Assembly: GCA_016199325.1 (NCBI GenBank)
Contig: JACQGW010000091.1
Coordinates: 1-15,678, forward strand
Direction of reading: 5' to 3'
DNA from: Chloroflexota bacterium
GTDB lineage: Bacteria; Chloroflexota; Dehalococcoidia; JACQGW01
DNA length: 15,678 nucleotides
Positions within the stretch are counted from its first letter, which is position 1, and the number at the start of each line of letters is the position of its first letter. Positions 6,401-12,590 of this stretch are shown piece by piece. The notes under the pieces are model-generated. The model did not search any database. It saw nothing but the letters and a program-made list of their open reading frames with translations, and was not told the origin of the DNA. The position numbers and the translations under genes were made by a program.

Positions 6401-7216
6401 ATCCGCTCTGACGGGACCATCTTCGGCTACGCTGCCAACGGGAACCAGACGCTCCGGGGCGCCGATCTCTCCACGTACGACCACGAGAACCGGCTGACGC
6501 AGAGCACGATTGGGCTTGGGACGAACGTCTCGGTGTACAACGGGGACGGGTTGCGGACACGCCACACCCAGGGCCTGCTCGCAATCACGACGGATTACAT
6601 CTGGGACATCGTGCCGCGGCTGCCGGTGGTGCTGCAGGACGGGAGCCGCCACTACGTCTACGGGCTGGGGCTCCTGGCGGCTATCGGCGACGCCGACGGC
6701 AGCCCGACGTACTACCTCCAGGACGGCCTTGGCTCGGTGACCGGCCTGACCGATCTGAGCGGGAACCTGGTAGCGACGTACGAATACGACGTATTCGGGG
6801 CAGTCCGGTCGCAGACGGGGCAGACGAGCAACTACTGGCTGTACACCGGGCAGCAGCGGGACATTGAGAGCGGGTTGTACTACCTGCGGGCACGCTCCTA
6901 CGACCCAGCGATTGGGCGGTTCCTGAGTCGCGACCCGTTCCCGATGCGGGTGTGGCAGCCGAGTAGCCTGAACCGGTACGTGTATGCCCTGAACAACCCG
7001 GCGAATCTGGTTGACCCGACAGGGCTGGATGCGGAGCGCGGCGGGTCGCGGTTTGACGATGTAGCCGAATCGCTCATCCAGGCAACTGATGGGGTTTGTG
7101 CCGAACTGCAACGCCTTGGTATCGGGCAGCGTGACTGTGCGTCTCTTCGGCAAGGCGCGGCAGAATTGAGGAGGGCAATGGAGGAAGCCTCAGATGTCCA
7201 GCCGGACCAGTCGTGA
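3433..7216 (+). CDS. Secreted RHS/YD-repeat protein with RCC1-like and DUF6531 regions, frameshifted near residue 359
   Basis: One large gene broken into two open frames (3433-5736 and 4577-7216). If one G of the run at 4505-4512 is ignored it encodes about 1260 aa. Order: basic N-terminus and hydrophobic signal/anchor about 15-34; RCC1-like propeller units about 45-146 (WAWGANTYGQLGDGT, WSWGSNFQGQLGAS, AGGFNHSLAL), too few for a complete seven-blade propeller; DUF6531-type segment about 169-240 (DPVNTATGDLAHPTTDLVIP); many YD repeats; then the RHS core ending in GRFLSRDP and NPANLVDPTGLD. RHS proteins form a hollow YD-repeat shell that encapsulates a C-terminal toxin or act as surface proteins. 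Here the tip after the core is only about 61 residues and matches no toxin known to me. ATG at 3433 has GGAGGG upstream. No type VI secretion genes are nearby, so Sec export fits best. Whether the frameshift is biological or an assembly error cannot be decided here. Confidence 0.85.
4324..6508 (+). repeat. YD-repeat array within the RHS gene
   Basis: About 20 or more degenerate units of roughly 21 codons with the pattern YDxxGNLxxxTDxxGxxTxxxY, for example YDAKGNRRTVTDANGKVIT, YDANGNLTSIANARGKVIT and YDGAGNLTQRTDARGLIT. The DNA shows a matching roughly 63-bp periodicity with recurring TACGAC and GGGAAC words. The array is continuous across the frameshift once the frame is switched. In characterised RHS proteins such repeats wind into a beta-strand cocoon. 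Confidence 0.85.
4505..4512 (+). other. Run of eight G at the RHS frame break
   Basis: Upstream frame: GTG CGG GGG GGG CGT reads VRGGR and then loses RHS character. With seven G the reading becomes VRGGVTTYAYSNHRLTS, which continues the YD repeats into the downstream frame. Homopolymer runs are typical sites both for sequencing error and for slipped-strand phase variation. Confidence 0.8.
4577..7216 (+). CDS. Downstream open frame of the broken RHS gene (YD repeats, RHS core and C-terminal tip)
   Basis: This is the 3' part of the RHS gene above, listed separately because gene callers will report it alone. The open frame begins with ATG VQNVYDGQGRVAEQW inside the YD array; RHS-like sequence in this frame actually extends upstream to about 4513, so the ATG is not a natural start and no convincing Shine-Dalgarno precedes it. 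It carries most YD repeats and the RHS-associated core at 6623-7030, with YTGQQRDIESGLYYLRARSY, GRFLSRDP and NRYVYALNNPANLVDPTGLD. The last 61 residues (codons 7031-7213) are a predicted helical tip with two Cys (GVCAEL, RDCASL) and no recognised domain. Base composition falls from the tip onward. Confidence 0.6.
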   Translation: MVQNVYDGQGRVAEQWDALGGVTCLYYGQGPTYTSAGCPGVSPAPGKNQTVVVDARGNRTTTTYDDASRAIAVQDALGGSVQYTYNTDHRLICITDQRGNRTAYGYDVRGNITQTIDALNTDAACGLKVGGVAWSVACTAQNDPDLATDPLGRQTDWAYDGTGNLTEILEKDEAGSVTRRTCFSRDSVGQVTARTESTTLLDCTGDTTRYEYDGYGNQTAVIDPRYSGEPTPPKTTLGYDLAGRLITATNELGHATTRSYDAQNHLLSVRDALGNTTRVTYDAKGNRRTVTDANGKVITHTYDLADRLIQVTDALNQTTVSGYDANGNLTSIANARGKVITATYDALNRVQTATDPLNRTTSYQYDGAGNLTQRTDARGLITRYTSDGLNRPTRLEHWNGQALVDAVDHTYDALGNRVGMVDATGSYTTTYTALNQVASAQAPGNRIVNSWWDTVGNRKRIFYTDPRSVGYEFDGGHRLITVTEMAAWGDRETVHSYDDAGKLTRITRPNGVWTEYSYDGADRLVGVTHRTVTSTLQSFSYVLDGVGNRTQMTNASGGVTLYQYDALYRLTQVTYPDASVVTYTYDPVGNRLSENGTTYTYDDADQLLIRSDGTIFGYAANGNQTLRGADLSTYDHENRLTQSTIGLGTNVSVYNGDGLRTRHTQGLLAITTDYIWDIVPRLPVVLQDGSRHYVYGLGLLAAIGDADGSPTYYLQDGLGSVTGLTDLSGNLVATYEYDVFGAVRSQTGQTSNYWLYTGQQRDIESGLYYLRARSYDPAIGRFLSRDPFPMRVWQPSSLNRYVYALNNPANLVDPTGLDAERGGSRFDDVAESLIQATDGVCAELQRLGIGQRDCASLRQGAAELRRAMEEASDVQPDQS

Positions 7217-7772
7217 ATCAACTACGGCTGCCTGGCGCTATGGCAAGGTCATCTTCCATGCGCAACCTGCGCGAGATGGGAGTCCGTGCATTGACGAGAA
7301 TGCCTTGGCACTGGAGCGGTTTGCACCAGGACTGACCAAACGATCAACCGACGTTCTTGGCATCCGTTATGTAATTGCATTTCATCGCCGGTGGTGCCCT
7401 ATCGGGCATGAGTACTTGGCGGTTCGTTGTCTGTCGGAACCGCTCTACGGTTCTACGACGGGTCTCCCCGGCGATCCCAACCGGCCACAGCCCGGGCCGC
7501 TCAGCTCGGCGGTGGCGCTTTGCCGGCCCATCAGGGCCATGGCCAGCGCTTCGGCTGGACCGGAAGCCGCCAACCCGTCGCCGCGGCTCCAGTCGATGTC
7601 AGTCGCGACCAGACGAACCCCTCGGAGACTCCAGCGTTTCACGCTCCAGGCGGCGTTGAGGACGAGTGTCAGGCGCTCCGGATCGTGCCGGCGGGGGCGC
7701 TGGAGGGGCCGGCGGATGTCCTGGTGGTGGACCCAGTTGTCGAGCAGACCGAACTGCGGCAGCAAGCGATAG
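7194..7772 (+). CDS. Possible small ORF overlapping the RHS 3' end, unknown function, doubtful
   Basis: ATG at 7194 is preceded by GGAGGA (7180-7185) with 8-nt spacing and overlaps the RHS stop by 23 nt, the arrangement often seen for an immunity gene behind an RHS or other polymorphic toxin. The first roughly 83 codons (to about 7444) lie in lower-GC sequence with less G/C at third positions than the neighbours and read MSSRTSRESTTAAWRYGKVI onward. No family is recognised. From 7445 the frame runs antisense through the well-supported DinB-like gene, so the downstream half is very likely not protein-coding as such. Possible explanations are a decayed or truncated acquired gene, or chance. The good ribosome site and composition shift are what is seen; any immunity role is inference. 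Confidence 0.25.
   Translation: MSSRTSRESTTAAWRYGKVIFHAQPARDGSPCIDENALALERFAPGLTKRSTDVLGIRYVIAFHRRWCPIGHEYLAVRCLSEPLYGSTTGLPGDPNRPQPGPLSSAVALCRPIRAMASASAGPEAANPSPRLQSMSVATRRTPRRLQRFTLQAALRTSVRRSGSCRRGRWRGRRMSWWWTQLSSRPNCGSKR
7395..7453. terminator. Hairpin cluster between convergent RHS gene and operon end
   Basis: TGCCC-TATC-GGGCA (7395-7408) is a perfect 5-bp stem with a tetraloop. CGGTTC (7420-7425), GAACCG (7437-7442) and CGGTTC (7448-7453) allow two mutually exclusive 6-bp hairpins. The last covers the TAG stop of the minus-strand DinB-like gene. No U-tract follows on either strand, so a transcription-end role is only inferred from position between convergent genes. Confidence 0.3.
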
Positions 7773-8047
7773 AGGAAGCCGGGTCTGAGCAACGTCTCCA
7801 TCTCCCGAATCAGCTCGTCGGTCGGCCAGCCTTTCCGCTTGGCGACGGCGCGGGCATTGGCGCGATTGGGCGTGAGCGTTCGCAGATACTCGCCGAGATC
7901 CCGCTCCTCGCCGACGATGTGGGCGACGACATCGCGGACGCGCCAGCCGGCGCACAGGCTCGGCGTCTCCCATTCGGCCGGCGCCAGCGACCGACAGAGG
8001 TCGAGCAGCTCTTGCCGCTCGGCGATCAGGTGCTCAATCGGTTTCAT
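7445..8047 (-). CDS. DinB-like / mycothiol-dependent maleylpyruvate isomerase family protein
   Basis: Soluble protein of 200 aa matching the TIGR03083/MDMPI N-terminal-type four-helix bundle family. Seen: WETPSLCAGWRVRDVVAHI at 26-44, the family signature with metal-ligand His43; and DNWVHHQDIRRPL at 103-115, where D103 and H107 (or N104 and H108) sit at the spacing of the second metal site. The ending ALAMALMGRQSATAELSGPG is also typical. Characterised members are metal-dependent thiol transferases or isomerases using mycothiol or bacillithiol; the substrate here is unknown. The start chosen is ATG at 8047 with GGGGAGG six bases upstream, rather than the upstream GTG at 8062. It begins 48 bp after the exchanger stop on the same strand and may be the last gene of the argF-led operon or separately expressed. 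Family confidence is good, reaction unknown. Confidence 0.85.
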   Translation of the reverse strand: MKPIEHLIAERQELLDLCRSLAPAEWETPSLCAGWRVRDVVAHIVGEERDLGEYLRTLTPNRANARAVAKRKGWPTDELIREMETLLRPGFLYRLLPQFGLLDNWVHHQDIRRPLQRPRRHDPERLTLVLNAAWSVKRWSLRGVRLVATDIDWSRGDGLAASGPAEALAMALMGRQSATAELSGPGCGRLGSPGRPVVEP

Positions 8048-8095
8048 GATCATCCTCCCCACATAGAGTGCTGCACCCGGCGCTTCTGCTGAACG

Positions 8096-9070
8096 CTATT
8101 TCCCTGCAAACTGGTAGCCCAGATACCCGACGTAGAGCAAGAGCAACCCCAGCCCGGCGGCGCGGCCGACCCTGGGGTGCCGGAAGAGCCAGACGAGCAC
8201 GGCGCTCGTCGCCAGGAGTGCCGGGATGTCGAAGGCGCGGGTCGGCGCGTCCACGACCAGCGGCTCGACGACCGCGGCCAGGCCGAGGGCGAACGTGAGA
8301 TTGAAGACGTTGCTGCCGATCACGTTCGCCGTGACGATCCCGGGACGATCTTTGAGCGCGCCGGCGATCGAAATGACCTTGTCGGGCAGGGTCGTGCCGA
8401 TGGCCACCAGCGTGAGCCCGACGACGTAGTCCGAGACGCCGAGGAGCCCGGCGAAGAAGAGCCCGCTCCGAATGATCGCCTCGGCCCCGGCGACGATGAG
8501 CGCCAATCCCACGACGGCCCGGATGACGTGGCCCGGCAGGCCCCGGCCTGTGGCCTCATCACCAGCCTCCTCGCCCTCGGCCTCCCGCACGAACGCGGCC
8601 CGGATCATCCCGCGGCGGAGCGCGACGAGCAGTCCCACCACATAGGCCACAAACGTCGCCAGGAGCAGCAGCCCCTCGGCTCGTCCGATCTGCGGCCGAA
8701 CGAGCAGGAGCGCGCCAACGCCGACGGTGATGGCGAGCATGACGAGCGCCCAGCGGCGGTCATCGGCCGAGATGGCGATGGGCCGGACCAGCGGCCCGAG
8801 CGCGAACGAGCCGGTGATGTTGGCGACGTTGGCGCCGATCAGCGTGCCCACGGCGATGCCGACGTTCCCGGTCGCCGCGGCCAGCGTCGCGACCACCAGC
8901 TCCTCCCACTCCAGCCCCGCCGTCAGCAGCCCGATGACGGTCTCCGATGCGCCGGTTCGTTCGGCGAGCTCGCCGATCGCGTCGGTCAACAGGTCAGCCC
9001 CTCGTTCGAGCAGCACCAGCGCGAGCGCAAAGAGCAGCCCGTACGCCGGCACGCCGAGCAGGGGGGTCAC
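8096..9070 (-). CDS. CaCA-type Na+/Ca2+ exchanger family membrane protein, divergent alpha-1 repeat
   Basis: Integral membrane protein of 324 aa with about ten hydrophobic segments in two halves separated by a charged loop (about 152-180, REAEGEEAGDEATGRG). The alpha-2 repeat reads VVGLTLVAIGTTLPDKVISI (216-235) and then ANVIGSNVFNL, a clear CaCA signature. The alpha-1 repeat reads VIGLLTAGLEWEELVVATLA (45-64) and then GTLIGANVANI: the usual GTSxPE is replaced by a WEE-containing sequence two residues shorter, GSN becomes GAN, and the alpha-2 Glu is Asp. Family members exchange Ca2+ or other cations for Na+ or H+. The altered ligands suggest a different ion or stoichiometry, or a degenerate site. 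The start is GTG at 9070, overlapping the der stop as GTGA, which indicates translational coupling. Fold confidence is high, transported ion uncertain. Confidence 0.85.
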   Translation of the reverse strand: MTPLLGVPAYGLLFALALVLLERGADLLTDAIGELAERTGASETVIGLLTAGLEWEELVVATLAAATGNVGIAVGTLIGANVANITGSFALGPLVRPIAISADDRRWALVMLAITVGVGALLLVRPQIGRAEGLLLLATFVAYVVGLLVALRRGMIRAAFVREAEGEEAGDEATGRGLPGHVIRAVVGLALIVAGAEAIIRSGLFFAGLLGVSDYVVGLTLVAIGTTLPDKVISIAGALKDRPGIVTANVIGSNVFNLTFALGLAAVVEPLVVDAPTRAFDIPALLATSAVLVWLFRHPRVGRAAGLGLLLLYVGYLGYQFAGK

Positions 9071-10452
9071 GTTTCTCGCTCGGCCGCCGTTCGCTGTCGG
9101 AAGACGAGTCGGATGGGGGTCCCGAAGAAGCCGAGCGCCTGCCGCAGGCGGTTCTCCAGGTAGCGCTGGTACGAGAAGTGGGCCAGGGTCGGGTCGTTGC
9201 AGAAGAAGACGATCGTCGGCGGCTCGACCTGGGACTGAGTGACAAAGAAGATCCGCAGCCGCCGGCCGTGGACGTTCGGCGGGGCATGCTCGGCAAGCGC
9301 ATCTTCGATCAGCCGGTTGAGCTGGCCGGTCGACACCCGCTTCCTCCGCTCGGCGTCCACCTGTCGGACCATCGGCAGGATGTGCTCGACCCCCATTCCC
9401 GTCCTGGCCGAGATGAAGAGCAGCGGAGCGTAGGGCATGAAGTTCAGGGCGGCGCGGGACCGCTCGGTGTAGTCGGCGGCGGCTGCGGCGCGCTGGGGTA
9501 TCAGGTCCCACTTGTTCATCAGCACGACGACGCCCTTGTAGGCGTCGGCAATAAAGCCGGCGATGTGGATGTCCTGCGCGGTCAGCGGATCCGTGGCGTC
9601 CATTACCAGCAGGGCGACCCGGCAGCGGTCGATGGCCCGGAGGGTGCGCAGCACGCTGTACCGCTCGATCCCGGGCTCGATCCGACCGCGCCGGCGGATG
9701 CCGGCGGTGTCGATCAACACGTAGCGCTGGCCCTCGTGCTCGAAGGGGGTATCGATGGCGTCCCGGGTCGTGCCCGGGATCTCGCTGACGACGACGCGCT
9801 CCTGGCCGAGCAGGCGATTGAGCAGGAGCGACTTGCCGACGTTGGGCCGGCCGACGATCGCCACCTTGACGAGGTCGGCCTCCTCCGCCACCTCGACCGG
9901 ACGCGGCAGGTATTGCACGACCTCGTCGAGCAGGTCGCCGACCCCCTGGCCGTGGTAGGCGCTGATCGGGATCGGCTCGTCGAGCCCGAGCTGGTAGAAC
10001 TCGACGGCGTCGAGACGTCGAGTCGCAGTCTCGGCCTTGTTGACCGCGAGAATCACCGGCTTGCGCGTCTGCCGGAGGATATCGGCAATCGCCAGGTCCT
10101 CGGGCAGCGCCCCTTCGCGCCCGTCGACTAGAAAGACGACGGCGTCGGCCTCCTCGATGGCGATTTGCGCCTGGGCGCGGACCGGCTCGACGTACGGCCG
10201 GCGCGCCGCCTCAGCTCCGGCCACCTCCGTCTCGAGGCCGCCCGTATCGACGACGGTGAACGTGCGCCCGCCCCACTCGACGTCGGCGTACAGCCGGTCA
10301 CGCGTCGTCCCGGGGAGGTCTTCGACGATGGCGATCTGCTGGCCGACGAGCCGGTTGAAGAGGGTCGATTTTCCAACGTTTGGCCGCCCGACGATGGCGA
10401 CGATGGGCTTGCCCAGGCCGACGATGGGTTGGGGCTGCTCAGGCTTACTCAT
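9067..10452 (-). CDS. der: Ribosome assembly GTPase Der (EngA)
   Basis: Double Era-like GTPase needed for 50S subunit maturation, 461 aa. First G domain: G1 GRPNVGKST at 22-30, PGTTRD at 47-52, G3 DTGG at 69-72, G4 NKAE at 138-141. Second G domain: G1 GRPNVGKSL at 201-209, PGTTRD at 226-231, G3 DTAG at 248-251, G4 NKWD at 313-316. A C-terminal KH-like domain follows from about 365 (TIVFFCNDP, YLENRLRQALGFFGTPIRLVFR). Length and order match the family. The NKxE in place of NKxD in the first domain is unusual, because that Asp contacts the guanine base. The ATG at 10452 overlaps the cdaR stop as ATGA, and the stop overlaps the exchanger GTG, so der is translationally coupled on both sides. Confidence 0.97.
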   Translation of the reverse strand: MSKPEQPQPIVGLGKPIVAIVGRPNVGKSTLFNRLVGQQIAIVEDLPGTTRDRLYADVEWGGRTFTVVDTGGLETEVAGAEAARRPYVEPVRAQAQIAIEEADAVVFLVDGREGALPEDLAIADILRQTRKPVILAVNKAETATRRLDAVEFYQLGLDEPIPISAYHGQGVGDLLDEVVQYLPRPVEVAEEADLVKVAIVGRPNVGKSLLLNRLLGQERVVVSEIPGTTRDAIDTPFEHEGQRYVLIDTAGIRRRGRIEPGIERYSVLRTLRAIDRCRVALLVMDATDPLTAQDIHIAGFIADAYKGVVVLMNKWDLIPQRAAAAADYTERSRAALNFMPYAPLLFISARTGMGVEHILPMVRQVDAERRKRVSTGQLNRLIEDALAEHAPPNVHGRRLRIFFVTQSQVEPPTIVFFCNDPTLAHFSYQRYLENRLRQALGFFGTPIRLVFRQRTAAERET

Positions 10453-11750
10453 GGCTGGCGCACTTCCACACGGACTTGCACTGGATCGAGACTCGCCACC
10501 TTTGTACGCTCCGGCGCCGCGACCGTCACGCGAAGGGTGTAGGTGCCCGGCAGCAGTCCGGTCGCATCGACCGATGCCCGGACGTCGGTCGGCTTGATCC
10601 CTTGGAGGACAGGGATCGGTCCCACCAGCGTCACGTCGACCGGATCGACGACGCTGCGCTGTTCGGGGCGCAGGCCGTTCACCGACGGCGTGACCAGGAG
10701 CCGCTTGGACCCTTCGACCGAGCTGATCTGGACCCGGACCAGCACCTTCTGCGGCCCGGCCAGCGACGAGCCCTCCGGTAGGTTCAGCCCCACGCTCTGT
10801 TCCACCGTGTTCACGGCGCCTGCCACGTCGACCGGCGAGGTCTGGAGGAAGCTGATCGGCTCGACGACCGGCCGGTTCCCGACGACGACGACGATGGCCG
10901 GGTTGACGTTGATCGACTCGACCCAGTAGCCCCGCGCCGGGTCGTTGTGGACTACCGGGTGGACCGGCACGGTCTTGTAGGTGATCTGCTGCTCGATGGG
11001 AATCTGGACGTTCATCGTGGGCGGCTCGACCCGGACCCCTTCCACCGGCCGGCCCTGAGGGTTCAGCAACGTGATGCTGAACGACTGGTCGATCGTCACC
11101 TTCTTGTTCTCCAGGCTGATCTCGACGACGGCGGCATCCACCTGCGAGACGAGGGACGAGGGGCCGCTGATGGCCGTCTCCTTGACGGCGAACCGGGGCT
11201 GGTCGTAGACGTAGCCGAACGGCAGCGTGTCCTTGACCTTTACCTGGACCGGAATCGTACGGCGAGCCAGCGTCTCCAGCCGGATGGTGATCTTCGACGG
11301 CAGGACCTCCAGGATCTTCACCGATGGATCGGGCGTGCGCACGTCCACCGCCACCTCGTGGAGGCCGGCGCCGAAACGGGCCAGGTTGGCGGTGGCGTTG
11401 AAGCTGCCGGTCCGCAGGCGGCTCCACGAGTCCTGCGGTGCGCTGATCCGGACACGCACTCGCTCGAGGTCGCCGATGACGTCCACGCCGGCCGGGACGT
11501 TCACGGCCGTCACCAAGATGTCGCCCGGAAACGTGTTCTGAATCGGCGGGTTCTGGTCATTGGTGACAACCACCCAGAGGATCGTCGACAGGGCGAGCGC
11601 CAGCAACAGCAGGATCAGGTTCTCGTACAGTTGGCTGAGCAGTCGCCGGACCACGGCCAGGCCGGTCGTCGCGACGTCGGCGGTGCTCGGCACGCCGAGC
11701 TGTCCGAAGGCCGCGCCCGCGTCTTCACGGTCGGAAACCGGGCTGCTCAT
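10449..11750 (-). CDS. cdaR: YbbR-domain protein CdaR, membrane regulator of CdaA
   Basis: Extracytoplasmic partner of the diadenylate cyclase, 433 aa. Seen: cytoplasmic N-terminus of about 40 residues; a single TM about 43-62 (ENLILLLLALALSTILWVVV), where the ILW resembles the conserved YbbR start; then about four YbbR-like beta-rich repeats (about 65-150, 155-235, 240-330, 340-433) with recurring patterns such as RISAPQDSW, SGPSSLVSQV, VVVVGNRPVVEPI and VTLVGPIPVL. In Firmicutes CdaR binds CdaA and adjusts c-di-AMP synthesis. ATG at 11750 has GGAG upstream and overlaps the cdaA stop as ATGA; the 3' end overlaps der the same way. The adjacency to cdaA supports the assignment strongly. The N-terminal 40 residues are longer than those I recall for this family. 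Confidence 0.92.
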   Translation of the reverse strand: MSSPVSDREDAGAAFGQLGVPSTADVATTGLAVVRRLLSQLYENLILLLLALALSTILWVVVTNDQNPPIQNTFPGDILVTAVNVPAGVDVIGDLERVRVRISAPQDSWSRLRTGSFNATANLARFGAGLHEVAVDVRTPDPSVKILEVLPSKITIRLETLARRTIPVQVKVKDTLPFGYVYDQPRFAVKETAISGPSSLVSQVDAAVVEISLENKKVTIDQSFSITLLNPQGRPVEGVRVEPPTMNVQIPIEQQITYKTVPVHPVVHNDPARGYWVESINVNPAIVVVVGNRPVVEPISFLQTSPVDVAGAVNTVEQSVGLNLPEGSSLAGPQKVLVRVQISSVEGSKRLLVTPSVNGLRPEQRSVVDPVDVTLVGPIPVLQGIKPTDVRASVDATGLLPGTYTLRVTVAAPERTKVASLDPVQVRVEVRQP

Positions 11751-12577
11751 CGCTGCTCCTGCGGGTGCGGCTGGAGGAGCGCGACTGCCGGCGATGACGG
11801 AGCGACGCCGATCAAACCGCGGAGGAGGCGGCGCAGCCGGGCGTCGTCGAGGTTCCGCGCCATCCGACCGTTGTGGGCGATCGAGATGATGCCCGTCTCC
11901 TCGGAGACGACAATGACGATGGCGCCGGTCTGCTCGCTGATGCCCAGGCCGGCTCGATGGCGGGTTCCCAGCGCCGGATCGGTCGGTCTGACCTCTGAGA
12001 GCGGGAGAACGCACCCGGCCGCCAGCAGCCGGCCCTCTCGGATCAGCACGGCGCCGTCGTGCAGCGGCGTGCCCGGCAGAAAGATGCTGAGCAGCAGCTC
12101 CGTCGACGCGACCGCGTCGATGATCGTCCCCGTGGCTGTGTAGTCCTGGAGCCCGGTTTCCTGTTCCAGGACGATCAACGCCCCCCACCGGCGCTCCGAG
12201 AGCCGGCGGCACGTCTCACCCAGCGTGTCGATGAGCTGATCGACCGCCGGCGATGCCGTGACCGGTCGGATGCCGGTTCGGCCGACGCGCTCGACCGCCC
12301 GCCGCAGCTCCGGCTGGAAGAGGATCGGAATGGCGACGAGCAGGGCCGTCAGGCTGTTCCGCAGGAGCCAGTTGAACATCGTCAATTGCAGGACGTAGCC
12401 CAGGAAGAAGGCGCCGACCAGCAGCATGACGATCCCGCGCAGCAGCGTCATCCCCGTGGTGCCCCGCAGCAGGCTGAGAATCCAGTAGAAGATGAGGGCG
12501 ACCACGAGAATGTCGACCATGCTCCGCCATTCGATGCGGGCAAGGGCTCCCAGGATCGTCTGGATCAGGTCGGTCAC
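11747..12577 (-). CDS. cdaA: Diadenylate cyclase CdaA (c-di-AMP synthase)
   Basis: Membrane-bound enzyme condensing two ATP to cyclic di-AMP, a messenger controlling potassium and osmolyte balance in many bacteria. 276 aa: three TM segments about 20-38, 46-64 and 70-86; a linker about 90-105 (FQPELRRAVERVG); then the DAC domain with GALIVLEQETGL (132-143), the catalytic DGA at 174-176 in PLHDGAVLI and RHR at 206-208 in LGTRHRAGLGISE. Both signature motifs are intact, so activity is expected. The start is GTG at 12577, 13 bp after the TPR gene stop. The Shine-Dalgarno is weak, but the next Met (residue 20) would cut into TM1. It is followed directly by cdaR with an ATGA overlap. Unlike the classical cdaA-cdaR-glmM arrangement, der follows and glmM is absent. 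Confidence 0.97.
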   Translation of the reverse strand: MTDLIQTILGALARIEWRSMVDILVVALIFYWILSLLRGTTGMTLLRGIVMLLVGAFFLGYVLQLTMFNWLLRNSLTALLVAIPILFQPELRRAVERVGRTGIRPVTASPAVDQLIDTLGETCRRLSERRWGALIVLEQETGLQDYTATGTIIDAVASTELLLSIFLPGTPLHDGAVLIREGRLLAAGCVLPLSEVRPTDPALGTRHRAGLGISEQTGAIVIVVSEETGIISIAHNGRMARNLDDARLRRLLRGLIGVAPSSPAVALLQPHPQEQR

Positions 12578-12590
12578 GATGGCCCTGCTT

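Noticed and set aside
4418..7153. A 911-codon open frame antisense to the RHS gene
   Set aside because: It mirrors YD-repeat DNA, whose codon pattern suppresses antisense stops. The product is Arg/Val/Pro-rich low-complexity sequence with no domain, while the sense strand has clear RHS motifs.
9071..9511. N-terminal extension of the exchanger frame to 9511
   Set aside because: The extra residues are an out-of-frame reading of der. The GTG at 9070 overlapping the der stop gives a normal exchanger N-terminus.
10453..11427. Upstream extension of the der frame to 11427
   Set aside because: The extension is a shadow of cdaR with low-complexity Arg/Gly/Pro sequence. The ATG at 10452 has the usual overlap and the correct Der N-terminus.
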